A stretch of 64,000 nucleotides of DNA, taken from NCBI GenBank assembly GCA_035518815.1, contig DATIXG010000125.1, forward strand, positions 4,181 through 68,180, in the 5' to 3' direction. The position numbers were made by a program, and so were the translations under genes. Positions within the stretch are counted from its first letter, which is position 1. Each line of letters starts with the position of its first letter. Source of the DNA: AG25 sp035518815 (GTDB taxonomy: Bacteria; Gemmatimonadota; Gemmatimonadetes; Gemmatimonadales; GWC2-71-9). Positions 8,527 through 17,079 of the stretch are shown here, piece after piece. The notes below the pieces were generated by a model. The model saw only the letters and a program-made list of their open reading frames with translations. It did not search any database and was not told the origin of the DNA.

Positions 8527-9978
8527 ATGCGACATTATCGAGTGGCGGGAGTCGCGGGTGTGCGGCTGGCGCTGGGAGCCGCCTTGCTCGCGATGGGGGT
8601 CGGAGGGTGCAACGACGAGAATACCGCGGGACCCACCGGTTCGCCGCAAGCGGTTTCGGCGAACCGCGAGGGCGGCGACGAGCACGGGCATGCGTCCCTG
8701 TCGGACCTGCGGCACCTCGTCGTCATTTATCTCGAGAACCGCAGCTTCGACAACACCTATGGCGAGTTCCCCGGGGCCAACGGGCTGGAGCGCGCTGCCC
8801 ACCGACCCTTGCAGGTCGACTCGAGCGGCAATCCCTTCGCGACGCTCCCCGAGGTGGCTGGCTCTCCGTTCCCCCTCACGCTCCCCAACGCCCCGTTTGC
8901 CATCGAGCAGTTCGTCGCTGCGACCCAGCCGACGATCGACCTCGTGCATCGGTTCTATCAGGAGCAGATGCAGATCGACGGCGGGCGCATGGACAAGTTC
9001 GTGTTGGTAAGCGATGCGAAGGGTCTCGCCATGGGTTTCTACCACACTGCCGACCTGCCGCTCGCCGCGGAGGCCGAGCGCTACACCCTGTGCGACAACT
9101 TCTTCCACGCGGCGTTCGGCGGATCGTTCCTGAATCATTTCTGGCTCGTCGCCGCGCGGACGCCCGTGTTCCCGAACGCGCCGGCGAGCGCCGTCGCGCA
9201 GCTCGATGCCCAGGGGCATCTGGTGAAGGACGGGTTCGTCACGCCTGACGGCTACGCGGTCAATACGGCGTTCACAGTCAACACGCCCCATCCGGCGACC
9301 GTGCCGGCGGCGAATCTCGTGCCCAATCAGACGTTCGCCACGATCGGGGACCGTCTGTCGGAACGCGGGATCTCGTGGGCCTGGTACTCGGGCGGCTGGA
9401 ACGATGCGCTCGCGGGCCACCCCGGTTCGCTGTTTCAATTCCACCATCAGGTGTTTGCCTTCTTTGCCAATTTTGCCGACGGCACGCCGGCCAAGGCCGA
9501 GCATCTGAAGGATGAAGCTGATTTCGTAGCGGCGGCGCAGGCGGGCACGCTGCCGGCCGTGTCCTTCGTCAAGCCCTACGGCGCCAATAACGAGCACCCC
9601 GGCTATACCGACATCATCACCGGTGAGAACCACGTAGAGCAGCTGATCAACACCCTGCGCTCGAGCCCCGATTGGGCGCACACCGCGATCATCATTACCT
9701 ATGACGAGCACGGCGGGTTCTGGGATCACGTCGCCCCGCCGGTGGTGGACCGCTGGGGCCCTGGATCGCGCGTCCCGACGCTCGTGATCTCACCGCTGGC
9801 GCGGAGGCACCACGTGGACCACAAGCGCTACGACACGACATCCATCCTGGCGTTGATCGAGCGGCGGTGGCACCTCGCGCCGCTGACCAGCCGCGACGCG
9901 GCCGCGGACCCCATGAGCGGCGCGTTCGACTTCGACGGCGACTTGCACGGACAGGGCCATCGCTGGGGCCATCGGTAA
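8527..9978 (+). CDS. Secreted phosphoesterase (acid phosphatase / phospholipase C-like, PF04185 type)
   Basis: The 483-residue protein starts at ATG 8527 behind GGGAGGA; the upstream ATG at 8440 is not preferred. It has a lipoprotein signal with Cys at the end of LLAMGVGGC. The catalytic domain begins with HLVVIYLENRSFDNTYG, where metal ligands Glu-Asn lie, and later shows YDEHGGFWDHVAPP and RVPTLVISP, all hallmarks of the AcpA/phospholipase C family. It probably releases phosphate from esters outside the cytoplasm. A single CCGTTAC element at 8493-8499 resembles half of the Pho boxes seen elsewhere in the window, but the second half is weak, so PhoB control is only a possibility. Confidence 0.85.
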   Translation: MRHYRVAGVAGVRLALGAALLAMGVGGCNDENTAGPTGSPQAVSANREGGDEHGHASLSDLRHLVVIYLENRSFDNTYGEFPGANGLERAAHRPLQVDSSGNPFATLPEVAGSPFPLTLPNAPFAIEQFVAATQPTIDLVHRFYQEQMQIDGGRMDKFVLVSDAKGLAMGFYHTADLPLAAEAERYTLCDNFFHAAFGGSFLNHFWLVAARTPVFPNAPASAVAQLDAQGHLVKDGFVTPDGYAVNTAFTVNTPHPATVPAANLVPNQTFATIGDRLSERGISWAWYSGGWNDALAGHPGSLFQFHHQVFAFFANFADGTPAKAEHLKDEADFVAAAQAGTLPAVSFVKPYGANNEHPGYTDIITGENHVEQLINTLRSSPDWAHTAIIITYDEHGGFWDHVAPPVVDRWGPGSRVPTLVISPLARRHHVDHKRYDTTSILALIERRWHLAPLTSRDAAADPMSGAFDFDGDLHGQGHRWGHR

Positions 9979-10009
9979 CACGCGACGGTCAGGTTCCGGA
10001 AGACACAAC

Positions 10010-10040
10010 GGCCCCGGGACGCCAGTTCGGTCCCGGGGCC
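10010..10040. terminator. Bidirectional hairpin between convergent genes
   Basis: A perfect 11-bp inverted repeat (GGCCCCGGGAC ... GTCCCGGGGCC) with a 9-nt loop lies between the phosphoesterase stop and the stop of the convergent lipoprotein gene. There is no strong T-run on either side, so it is an intrinsic-terminator-like structure serving both genes, possibly with Rho. Confidence 0.7.
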
Positions 10041-10060
10041 GCGGTACGTCTGGTACTGGT

Positions 10061-10969
10061 CTAGGAGCGCGTGACCGTGTACTGCCCGCAAGCCGTGAAC
10101 GCGACGGTCACGGTCGTCGTGGTCCCGTTCTTCGTCACGACCACTTTGAGTGTGCCCGCGTCGAACCGCGGCGCCATGGTGCACGACGCGTTGAAGTGCA
10201 GCGGCGGACTCGTCGCGACGCTCAACGCGTAGCTCTTGTCGCCATGGGTGAACGTGGACGTCCCGTTGATGCTCCAGGTCCCGCTCGGCAGGCTCCAGCC
10301 TCGGAATGAGTTGCTCATGACCACGGCTGGGGCGTCGGGCGTGAAGAGCGAGGACCAGTTGAGCAGGTGCGACGCGGTCGTGCCGTCGAAGAACGTGTAG
10401 TCGGTCTTGAACGAGCTGTCAGCCACTTGCAGCTTGTCGGCCGAGTGGATCACGAGCCGCACGCCGTTCTGCTTCACCGAGCGCGTCTTGTCGTTGTAGG
10501 TCACGCTGCGCGTGAACGCCAGGTAGCGGGTCTTCAGGCCGATGTCCGTGGCGGTCGGCGTCGGATCGACGAAGTCGATCATGCCGCTCACGTCGATCGT
10601 CAGGTGCGTGGTGCTGAGGGAACAGCCGGTGAAGTCGACCCGGACCGAGTCGGGAACTTCGTCGCCATCGCTGTTGACGGGCGGGTTGGGGCTACGCGTT
10701 GGCGTGCAGAGCCGCGAGAAGAACGGGAAGGCGACCCCCCGCGGCAGCGCGGACGCGAAGAAATCGACGGAAGGACTCGCGGGGCCGCCGTAAGCCGCGC
10801 CCTCGGCGAGTCCGTCCGCCTGGCTCGCCATGACGTCGGCGACGGTATCGGCCTGCGCCTGGCTCAATGCGCCGTCGCCGGGTTTCGTGGCGCTATCGCA
10901 CGCGACGACAAGCAAGGCGGCGGCGAACGCGCCGCCCCAGATCGGAAGCGTTTTGTTCAGGATAGTCAT
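10061..10969 (-). CDS. Hypothetical secreted lipoprotein
   Basis: I do not recognise a family. The 302-residue product starts at ATG 10969 behind GAGGAG and has a lipoprotein signal (LLVVAC lipobox, Cys at about 24), so it is predicted to be lipid-anchored. The mature part is beta-rich with many Thr/Ser and two or more Cys (RLCTPTR, FTGCSL, ASCTMAP, FTACG). It includes DFTGCSLSTTHLTIDVSG and a C-terminal CGQYTVTRS strand. There is no catalytic motif. It follows the ars operon on the same strand after a 144-bp gap but looks unrelated to it. Confidence 0.7.
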   Translation of the reverse strand: MTILNKTLPIWGGAFAAALLVVACDSATKPGDGALSQAQADTVADVMASQADGLAEGAAYGGPASPSVDFFASALPRGVAFPFFSRLCTPTRSPNPPVNSDGDEVPDSVRVDFTGCSLSTTHLTIDVSGMIDFVDPTPTATDIGLKTRYLAFTRSVTYNDKTRSVKQNGVRLVIHSADKLQVADSSFKTDYTFFDGTTASHLLNWSSLFTPDAPAVVMSNSFRGWSLPSGTWSINGTSTFTHGDKSYALSVATSPPLHFNASCTMAPRFDAGTLKVVVTKNGTTTTVTVAFTACGQYTVTRS

Positions 10970-11113
10970 GGTTCGCGCTCCTCAAGTGATGCAATCGGGT
11001 GAGCCCGTCATACCCGATCTACACGCTGAGGTTCGCGGCTCGCAAGTGGAGTTTCTACACGAGACGCACGCGCGCGGCCCCGTGGGGTGTGACGGCGCGC
11101 ACGCCGGGCGAGG

Positions 11114-11626
11114 TCAGGCGTTGGACGCGCTCGTTTGCGGTGCTCCGATAGCGCGCACGCGGGCTTCGAGCGCCATGCGCTCGAGACTGTCGATCGGGAG
11201 CGCGAGCAGCAGCTCGATCCGGCGGCGGAGGAGCAGAAAGGCGTCGCGGAACGCCGCCCGTTTCGCAGCGTCGTCTCCCTCGACCTCCGCCGGATCGGAC
11301 ATTCCCCAGTGGGCCAGGACTGGTTGTCCCGGGAAGATCGGGCAGGATTCCTTCGCCCGGTCGCAGACGGTGATGACGAAATCCCAGGGCTCGCGCTCGA
11401 GGCCGTCCACGCTCCGCGGCGCATGGCCGCCCCACTGGGTCTTCCACTCCCGCAGCGTGTCCAGAGCGAAGGGATTCACGCGGGCGGCAGGTCGCGAACC
11501 CGCGCTCTCCGCGTGGAAGCGTCCCTTGCCCTTGTCATTCAGGATCGCTTCGGCCATTTGACTGCGCGCCGAGTTGCCCGTGCAGAGGAACAGCACCCGG
11601 AGACTACGCTGCGGAGCGGTGGTCAC
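11114..11626 (-). CDS. arsC: Arsenate reductase, thioredoxin-coupled low-molecular-weight phosphatase type
   Basis: ArsC reduces arsenate to arsenite. From GTG 11626 the protein has 170 residues with the P-loop CTGNSARS (Cys15) and the Cys88/Cys95 pair in CDRAKESC. This is the three-cysteine relay of the thioredoxin-linked (pI258) class. The longer ORF to 11677 adds an N-terminus with no homology. The gene overlaps the end of the aquaporin gene by 23 bp and is the last gene of the arsR operon. Confidence 0.93.
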   Translation of the reverse strand: MTTAPQRSLRVLFLCTGNSARSQMAEAILNDKGKGRFHAESAGSRPAARVNPFALDTLREWKTQWGGHAPRSVDGLEREPWDFVITVCDRAKESCPIFPGQPVLAHWGMSDPAEVEGDDAAKRAAFRDAFLLLRRRIELLLALPIDSLERMALEARVRAIGAPQTSASNA

Positions 11627-12278
11627 ACGACGATCCTTTGCGTAAGTAGTCGTAGGTGAGGACCGCGAGCCAGGCACCGACCAGCGGTCCGAGCCAGTAC
11701 AGCCAGTGGGCTGTCCAGATACCCGCCGCGAGCGCCGGTCCGAACGACCGTGCGGGATTCATGCTCGCGCCGGTCAGTGGGCCGCCCATCAACGCGTCGA
11801 AGGCGACGGCGAGTCCGACCGCGAGTCCCGCGACCCGCCCCGACACCCGGGCGTCCGTGGACACGGCCACGACGACCAACATCAAGAAGAACGTGAGCAC
11901 GACTTCAACACCCAGTGCTGAGATCAAGCCGATGCGAGGAATCGTGACCGCGGCCGCTCCGGTCGTTCCCATGAGCGCGCGCAGAAGGAGCGCTGCAGCC
12001 GCCGCGCCGACGAGCTGCGCGCCCACGTATGACAGCGCGTCCGCACGCGGAAACCGTCCGCGGAGCGCAAATCCGAGCGTTACGGCGGGATTGAAGTGCG
12101 CACCGGATATGTGACCGAGGGCGTACACGCCTGCTAGGATCGCGAATCCGAATGCCAGAGCGATGCCGACGGGCGTAACCGTGCCGGGCGACCACGCCTC
12201 AACCGACGCCGCCCCGGGTCCGATGAACACCAGCATGAATGTTCCAATGCCCTCCGCCGCCAGTCGCGGTCCTCTCAC
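11604..12278 (-). CDS. MIP/aquaporin family channel, probable arsenite channel (AqpS-like)
   Basis: This is a 224-residue protein with about six transmembrane helices and both half-helix NPA motifs (GAHFNPAVT and GASMNPARS). Aquaglyceroporins conduct As(OH)3, and in Sinorhizobium meliloti an ars-operon aquaporin lets arsenite made by ArsC leave the cell. The gene sits between arsM and arsC, starts at GTG overlapping the arsM stop (GTGA), and no ArsB or ACR3 pump gene is nearby, which favours the same role here. Substrate choice is inferred from context, not from pore residues. Confidence 0.85.
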   Translation of the reverse strand: MRGPRLAAEGIGTFMLVFIGPGAASVEAWSPGTVTPVGIALAFGFAILAGVYALGHISGAHFNPAVTLGFALRGRFPRADALSYVGAQLVGAAAAALLLRALMGTTGAAAVTIPRIGLISALGVEVVLTFFLMLVVVAVSTDARVSGRVAGLAVGLAVAFDALMGGPLTGASMNPARSFGPALAAGIWTAHWLYWLGPLVGAWLAVLTYDYLRKGSSCDHRSAA

Positions 12279-13081
12279 GAAGGCTTTCGCGCCCGGATGA
12301 AGGCGCCCATGATGCGCCCGCCCACCTCACGGGCGACGGTCTCGACGTCGAGGCCCGCGCCCGCCAGCACCGCGCGCGCATCTTCGAACCGGTAGATCTT
12401 CGTCGGCTCGACGTCGATGTCCACGAATCCCGCGTTTGCCAGGAGACGGCGGTACTCGCCCTCCTCCAGCGCCCCCGCGATGCACCCCACCCACAGCTCC
12501 ATGCTGCGTCGCACGGCGTCGGGCACCTCGCCGCGGCAGACGACGTCCGATACGGCGAAGCGCCCGCCCGGCTTCAGCACGCGGAACGCCTCGCGCAGGA
12601 CCCGGCCCTTGTCGGCGGACAGATTGATGACGCAGTTCGAAATAACCACGTCGACCGCGGCATCCGGCAGCGGGATGTTCTCGATCTCGCCTTTCAGAAA
12701 CTCGACGTTCTGCACCCCGGCCTTGGCCTGATTGGCCCGCGCCAGGGCGAGCATCTCGTCGGTCATGTCGAGCCCGTAGGCCTTTCCGGTCGGGCCCACG
12801 CGCTTCGCCGATAGCAGGACGTCGATGCCGCCGCCCGACCCAAGGTCAAGGACCCGCTCGCCTTCCCGCAGCTCCGCGAGCGCGGTCGGATTTCCGCATC
12901 CCAACGACGCCAGCACGGCGCTCTCGGGGAGCCCCGCGGTCTCGCTCGCGTCATAGAGGTCCGCGCTCACGGGATCGCAGCCGCAGGCGCCGCCCGGCCC
13001 GCAGGTAGCGCGCTCGCCGCCCAGCACCTTGAGCGCCGCCTCGCCGTATTTCTCCTTCACCGTCGTCTTGATGTCGCTCAT
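12275..13081 (-). CDS. arsM: Arsenite S-adenosylmethionine methyltransferase
   Basis: ArsM methylates arsenite to methylated, partly volatile arsenicals. The 268-residue protein has the class I SAM-binding motif VLDLGSGGGIDVLLS. It also has the conserved cysteines of the family: CGPGGACGCD near the N-terminus, LGCGNPT, SNCVINL and LWVGC. The ATG at 13081 follows GGAGGAGG; the in-frame ATG four codons earlier lies in the ribosome-binding site. It is the second gene of the operon, 21 bp after arsR. Confidence 0.95.
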   Translation of the reverse strand: MSDIKTTVKEKYGEAALKVLGGERATCGPGGACGCDPVSADLYDASETAGLPESAVLASLGCGNPTALAELREGERVLDLGSGGGIDVLLSAKRVGPTGKAYGLDMTDEMLALARANQAKAGVQNVEFLKGEIENIPLPDAAVDVVISNCVINLSADKGRVLREAFRVLKPGGRFAVSDVVCRGEVPDAVRRSMELWVGCIAGALEEGEYRRLLANAGFVDIDVEPTKIYRFEDARAVLAGAGLDVETVAREVGGRIMGAFIRARKPS

Positions 13082-13102
13082 GGCCTCCTCCACCAGTATC
13101 GA

Positions 13103-13429
13103 TCAGTCACAGCAGGCGCGCGCACAGCTTCCCGCATGCCTGCCCGGTTTCACCGCTTGTGCGAACCCTGCGATCCTGTCCAGCACGTCGCGGCTCAAGG
13201 CGTAGTAGCTCCACCGCCCCTCGCGGCGGTCCGTCACGAGCCCTGCGTCCTTGAGCGTCTTGAGGTGGAAGGAGAGGCGCGACTGTCCCGCATCGAGCGC
13301 GTCCTGGAGCTCGCACACGCAGCGCTCGCCGTGCGACAACATCTCCACGATCTGCAGGCGGGTTTCGTCCGACAGCGCGTGGAACCACCGCGCGGCCGTG
13401 GCGTGCTGGGGAAGGATGGCAGTGGTCAC
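13103..13429 (-). CDS. arsR: ArsR-family metalloregulator of the ars operon
   Basis: This is a 108-residue winged-helix repressor. It carries the alpha3 metal site motif ERCVCEL (the ELCVCDL site of classical ArsR) and extra Cys at the C-terminus (SCARACCD) that could give a third ligand. The recognition helix region is QSRLSFHLKTLKDAGLV. It should repress arsR-arsM-aqp-arsC and dissociate with As(III) or Sb(III). The GTG start at 13429 lies about 7 nt after the predicted -10, so the message may be leaderless. Confidence 0.93.
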   Translation of the reverse strand: MTTAILPQHATAARWFHALSDETRLQIVEMLSHGERCVCELQDALDAGQSRLSFHLKTLKDAGLVTDRREGRWSYYALSRDVLDRIAGFAQAVKPGRHAGSCARACCD

Positions 13430-13435
13430 CCCGCG

Positions 13436-13463
13436 AATATATCAAGTTTTGTTGATATATCAA
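13436..13463 (-). promoter_or_regulatory. ars promoter with overlapping ArsR operator
   Basis: The sequence ATATCAA-N6-TTGATAT (13439-13458) is a perfect 7-bp inverted repeat matching known ArsR sites. A second, 12-bp palindrome TTGATATATCAA overlaps it (13452-13463). Reading the minus strand, TTGATA (13463-13458) and TATATT (13441-13436), 16 bp apart, form a good sigma-70 promoter fully covered by the operator. This is a simple steric repression design. Confidence 0.85.
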
Positions 13464-13512
13464 CGAGAGGGCACTTCAGCTCTGTAAAGACGGCTCAAGT
13501 GCTGTGAGGGGA

Positions 13513-13593
13513 TGCGCGGCGAGGGATTCGAACCCCCACGGGTTGCCCCACCGGCTCCTAAGGCCGGCGCGTCTACCGTTCCGCCAGCCGCGC
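13513..13593 (-). tRNA. tRNA-Leu (anticodon UAG)
   Basis: The minus strand folds as a class II tRNA: acceptor GCGCGGC/GCCGCGC, D-arm with GGTAGACGC, and anticodon stem CCGGC/GCCGG around loop CTTAGGA (anticodon TAG). A short variable arm follows, then a T-arm GGGGGTTCGAATCCC. The discriminator is A and the CCA end is not encoded. The 81-nt length without CCA fits Leu. Confidence 0.95.
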
Positions 13594-13660
13594 GGGTCTG
13601 CCCACGAAGTTACAACCTCAGTGGCCCTGTTGCGACGACTTGAGGGGCCAGGGCCACGCT

Positions 13661-13786
13661 TCAGCCGGCGCTTCGCGTGCTCTTGCGACGCCGCCCGGCC
13701 GTCGCCATCGTCGCGGCGAACACGGAGATCCAGGCGCTGAGCGCGATGACCGCCTCTTCCCACCAAGCCAGTGTGCGGTGCTTCAC
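13661..13786 (-). CDS. Small hypothetical membrane protein (41 aa)
   Basis: A 41-residue ORF starts at GTG 13786 with GGAGG eight bases upstream. It encodes one hydrophobic helix (VIALSAWISVFAATMATAG) followed by a basic tail RRRKSTR, as expected for a small inner-membrane protein with its C-terminus in the cytoplasm. No family is recognised. The rest of the gap between tRNA-Leu and bioB (13594-13660 and 13787-14039) shows nothing I can support. Confidence 0.5.
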   Translation of the reverse strand: MKHRTLAWWEEAVIALSAWISVFAATMATAGRRRKSTRSAG

Positions 13787-14039
13787 GGTAGTGCCTCCGC
13801 CATTGCGGAGTGGCGCTGCGGGAGGTGGGCCGGTCTCGTCGTCCCTCAGGGCATCCACCCCTCGAGTCGCCGAGCTAGGGGCGAACCCACCCCCGCAACA
13901 TGATGCGTTCTGTGTCTGGCCAGGTAGCAACTCTCGTGCCTCCCGCGCCTCGCCATTCGTAGCGCGATGTCGTCTCGCGTCGACCCTCGGGTGCGGGTGA
14001 CGGTGTGGGAGAGCGTGCCACAGCCGGGGCCCGACGACC

Positions 14040-15110
14040 CTACGCCTGCACTACGCCGATGGGCGAATACAGCGAGCTGGGGGCGTCAGGCGGCAGTGCG
14101 TCCATGGACCCCAGGTCCAGCGGCGCCCCATCGGGCGTCTCGAGCACAAACCCCATGTCCCGGATCATCGCGAAGTCGGCGCTCGCCGGCTGCCCCGCCG
14201 TCGTGAGATAGTCCCCCACGAACATGGAGTTCGCCGGATAGAGGCCGAGGGGCTGGAGCGAACGCAGGTGCACCTCACGCCCGCCCGCGATCCGGATCTC
14301 CTGGGAAGGGAGGAGAAACCGGAACAGGCACAACACGCGGAGGCAGCGGCGCGGGTCGAGCTCCTGCGTCGCTGCGAGCGGCGTGCCGGGAATGGGGATG
14401 AGGAAATTCACCGGCACGCTCTTTACTTCGAGCGAGCGGAGCTCGAGCGCGAGGTCGATGATGTCGTCATCCGACTCGCCCATCCCCACGATCCCGCCGG
14501 AGCAGGTCTTGATGCCTGCTGTCTTCACGTTGCGCACCGTGCCCACGCGGTCGTCGAAGCTGTGGGTGGAGCAGATCGTCCCGTAGTGCCGCTCGGACGT
14601 ATTGAGATTGTGATTGACCGTCTCCACGCCTACCTCGGCAAGCCGGCGCGTCTGGTCTTCGCTCAGCAACCCGAGGCACACGCACACCTTCAGCTCGTGC
14701 CGGGTCCGCACCTCGCGCACCGCGTCGAGCACCTTGCTGAACACCCGCTCGCCGGGCGCGCGCCCTGAGATCACGAGACAGAACGTGCCGGCCTTGAGCG
14801 CCGCCGCCCGGTCGGCCGCGGCGAGGATGCGGTCGAGCGCGAGCATCGGGTACTGCTCGATGGCAGCCGTCGAGATACTCGACTGCGAGCAGTAGTTGCA
14901 GTCTTCGGGGCAGAGACCGCTCTGCGCGTTCAACAGGAAATGGAGCCGCACGCGGTTCCCCCAGTAGCGGTGCCGCACGCGGTAGGCGGCTGCGAGCTGA
15001 TCGAGCAGCGCCTCGTCGGGAGCCGCGAGCACGGCGCGCGCGGCGGCACGCTCGAGCCTTTGCCCGGCGAGGGCCTGATCGGCCAGCGTGCTCCATTGGG
15101 AACCGGTCAT
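14040..15110 (-). CDS. bioB: Biotin synthase
   Basis: BioB is the radical-SAM enzyme that inserts sulfur into dethiobiotin. From ATG 15110 it has 356 residues with the CPEDCNYC cluster motif (Cys67, 71, 74). Family blocks NHNLNTSERHYG, KTCSGGIVGMGES and PVNFLIPIPGTPL also match. The start overlaps the bioD stop (ATGA). It is the last gene of the bioFADB operon, so the final step of biotin synthesis is encoded at the 3' end. Confidence 0.97.
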   Translation of the reverse strand: MTGSQWSTLADQALAGQRLERAAARAVLAAPDEALLDQLAAAYRVRHRYWGNRVRLHFLLNAQSGLCPEDCNYCSQSSISTAAIEQYPMLALDRILAAADRAAALKAGTFCLVISGRAPGERVFSKVLDAVREVRTRHELKVCVCLGLLSEDQTRRLAEVGVETVNHNLNTSERHYGTICSTHSFDDRVGTVRNVKTAGIKTCSGGIVGMGESDDDIIDLALELRSLEVKSVPVNFLIPIPGTPLAATQELDPRRCLRVLCLFRFLLPSQEIRIAGGREVHLRSLQPLGLYPANSMFVGDYLTTAGQPASADFAMIRDMGFVLETPDGAPLDLGSMDALPPDAPSSLYSPIGVVQA

Positions 15111-15805
15111 GTCGTCTGCTCCATCGGCTGAAGGGAAACAAGGCCCAGCTGCTCGGCCTGCCACGCGAGAACCCTGTCATCGTCGACGTCGGGGAGCCAC
15201 GGCCACGCGAGTATCGGCACGCGGGGCAGGAGCCGCGTCAGCGCCTCGACGTTCGTCTGCGCGGCGAGATCGGGACGCTCGCGCACGGGCGAATTCATGA
15301 CCACGCAGCGAATCGGGAGACCCGCGGCGCGCGCGGCCTGTACGGTCAGCAGGGTGTGATTGAGCGCGCCGAGCCGGTTGGCCGCGACGACCACCAGCCC
15401 GAGCCGCCAGCGGGCGAACAGATCGGCGTAGGAGAGCCGCTCGGTGAGCGGCACGAGCAATCCACCGGCGCCCTCGACGACGATCGCATCCCGGCCGGCC
15501 GTCAGGCGAGCGAACGCGCCGTCGAGCGCCGCCACGTCGACCGGTCGCTTGGCACGCTCGGCAGCCACGAGTGGCGCCAGCGGCTCGGCGAAGGTGATGG
15601 GGCAAACGTCGCCCAAGGCATCGTGACCACCCGCCGCCGCTGCGAGCCGCAGCGCGTCCCGTGGCGGTCCCCCGTCAGTGCCCGTCTCCACCGGCTTCAT
15701 CGCCGCGACCCGCAGCCCGCGCGCCACGAACGCGGCCACGAGCGCCCGCGCGATCACGGTCTTCCCCACGCCCGTGTCGGTGCCCGTGACCCCGAGGCGG
15801 ATCAT
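15107..15805 (-). CDS. bioD: Dethiobiotin synthetase
   Basis: BioD closes the ureido ring of dethiobiotin using ATP and CO2. The 232-residue protein has the Walker A-like GTDTGVGKTV at the N-terminus, KPVETG and EGAGGLLVPL, all diagnostic. The start ATG 15805 overlaps the bioA stop. A longer in-frame ORF upstream runs through bioA and is not coding. Confidence 0.96.
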   Translation of the reverse strand: MIRLGVTGTDTGVGKTVIARALVAAFVARGLRVAAMKPVETGTDGGPPRDALRLAAAAGGHDALGDVCPITFAEPLAPLVAAERAKRPVDVAALDGAFARLTAGRDAIVVEGAGGLLVPLTERLSYADLFARWRLGLVVVAANRLGALNHTLLTVQAARAAGLPIRCVVMNSPVRERPDLAAQTNVEALTRLLPRVPILAWPWLPDVDDDRVLAWQAEQLGLVSLQPMEQTT

Positions 15806-17079
15806 TCCGGCTCCTCGTCGAGGAACCGCTCGATCACATCGTACGCGCAGCCCAGGTCGTCCGCGGTCGCGCAGTAAGGCGGGAGCAGGTACACCACGTT
15901 CCCCAGCGGCCGCACCAGGACGCCGCGCTCGAGCGCAAAGCGGGCAAGAGACGCTCCCGCGGTGCTGAGGTAATCGGGTGGGCCATCGACATCGAATGCC
16001 GCTACGGTACCGAGCACGCGGGGGCGCTGCACCCGCGCATGGACCGCGAGGCTGGTGAGGTGCGAACGATGGGTGACCTCGATCGTCTGTCGGGCCCGTG
16101 CCGACGTCTCGTCGAGCAGAGCGAGGCTCGCCTGCGCGGCGGCACAGGCAATCGGGTTCGCCGTGTAGGAGTGGCCGTGGAACAGCGTGCGTCGCCGGTC
16201 GGGGCTCGAGAACGCTTCGAAGATCTCCTCGCGCGCGACCGTCGCCCCGAGCGGCAGGAACCCTCCCGTGAGTCCCTTCGACAGACACATGATGTCCGGG
16301 GTGACACCAGCGCCCCCGCACGCGAACATAGGCCCGCTGCGGCCGAATCCCGTGAGGACTTCGTCCGCGATCAGCAGGACACGCGCCTGGGCGGTGCGCT
16401 CGCGGATTGCGCGCAGCGTGGCCGCGTCCCACATGCGCATCCCCCCGGCGCCAAGCAGGAGCGGCTCCACAATGACTGCCGCCAGCTCCTCGCCGCGACG
16501 GTCGAGCAGCTGATCCAGGGCGGCCAGCGTTGCCGCCGGGTCCTCACTCGGGTCGGGGAGACGGGCCACTTCGAGCAGGTGTTGCTCGAACGGGGCCGTG
16601 AAGACGCCCCGCGCGCTGGCCGCCATTGCCCCGAACGTGTCGCCGTGATACGCGTGCTCGAGCGCGGCGAGGAGCGGTCGCCGCTCGCCCCGGCACTCCC
16701 AATACTGGAGCGCCATCTTGAGCGCGACCTCGACTGCTGTCGAGCCGTCGTCCGAGTAGAACACCCGCGTGAGCCCCGCCGGCAGCACATGGATGAGCGC
16801 CTGCGCCAGGCGCGCCGCGGGCTCGTGAGTGAAGCCCGCGAAGATCACCTGCTCGAGCGTGCCGGCCTGTGCGGCGATCGCGGCCGCGATCGCGGGGTGC
16901 GCGTGCCCGTGCAGCGTCACCCACCACGACGAGATGGCGTCGAAAATGCGCCGGCCGCGAGCGTCGTACAGATAGGCGCCGGCGGCGCGCGTCACGAGCG
17001 GCGGTGGCGCCGCGTCGAAATGTTGGGTGTAGGGATGCCAGACGTGGAGCCGGTCGAGGGCGACGAGGTCGGGGGTCAT
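15802..17079 (-). CDS. bioA: Adenosylmethionine-8-amino-7-oxononanoate aminotransferase
   Basis: BioA converts KAPA to DAPA with SAM as amino donor. The 425-residue PLP enzyme shows the N-terminal HVWHPYTQ and the class III aminotransferase blocks FYSDDGSTAVEVALKMA, LIADEVLTGFGRSG and LSKGLTGGFLPLGA with the PLP lysine. The start at ATG 17079 overlaps the bioF stop. Confidence 0.97.
   Translation of the reverse strand: MTPDLVALDRLHVWHPYTQHFDAAPPPLVTRAAGAYLYDARGRRIFDAISSWWVTLHGHAHPAIAAAIAAQAGTLEQVIFAGFTHEPAARLAQALIHVLPAGLTRVFYSDDGSTAVEVALKMALQYWECRGERRPLLAALEHAYHGDTFGAMAASARGVFTAPFEQHLLEVARLPDPSEDPAATLAALDQLLDRRGEELAAVIVEPLLLGAGGMRMWDAATLRAIRERTAQARVLLIADEVLTGFGRSGPMFACGGAGVTPDIMCLSKGLTGGFLPLGATVAREEIFEAFSSPDRRRTLFHGHSYTANPIACAAAQASLALLDETSARARQTIEVTHRSHLTSLAVHARVQRPRVLGTVAAFDVDGPPDYLSTAGASLARFALERGVLVRPLGNVVYLLPPYCATADDLGCAYDVIERFLDEEPE

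Noticed and set aside
11604..13429. Ars region as a recent mobile insertion
   Set aside because: No transposase, integrase, flanking repeats or attachment site found; tRNA-Leu lies nearby but has no duplicated 3' end in view.
15806..16432. Upstream extension of bioD in frame
   Set aside because: Runs within bioA; the BioD family start is at 15805.
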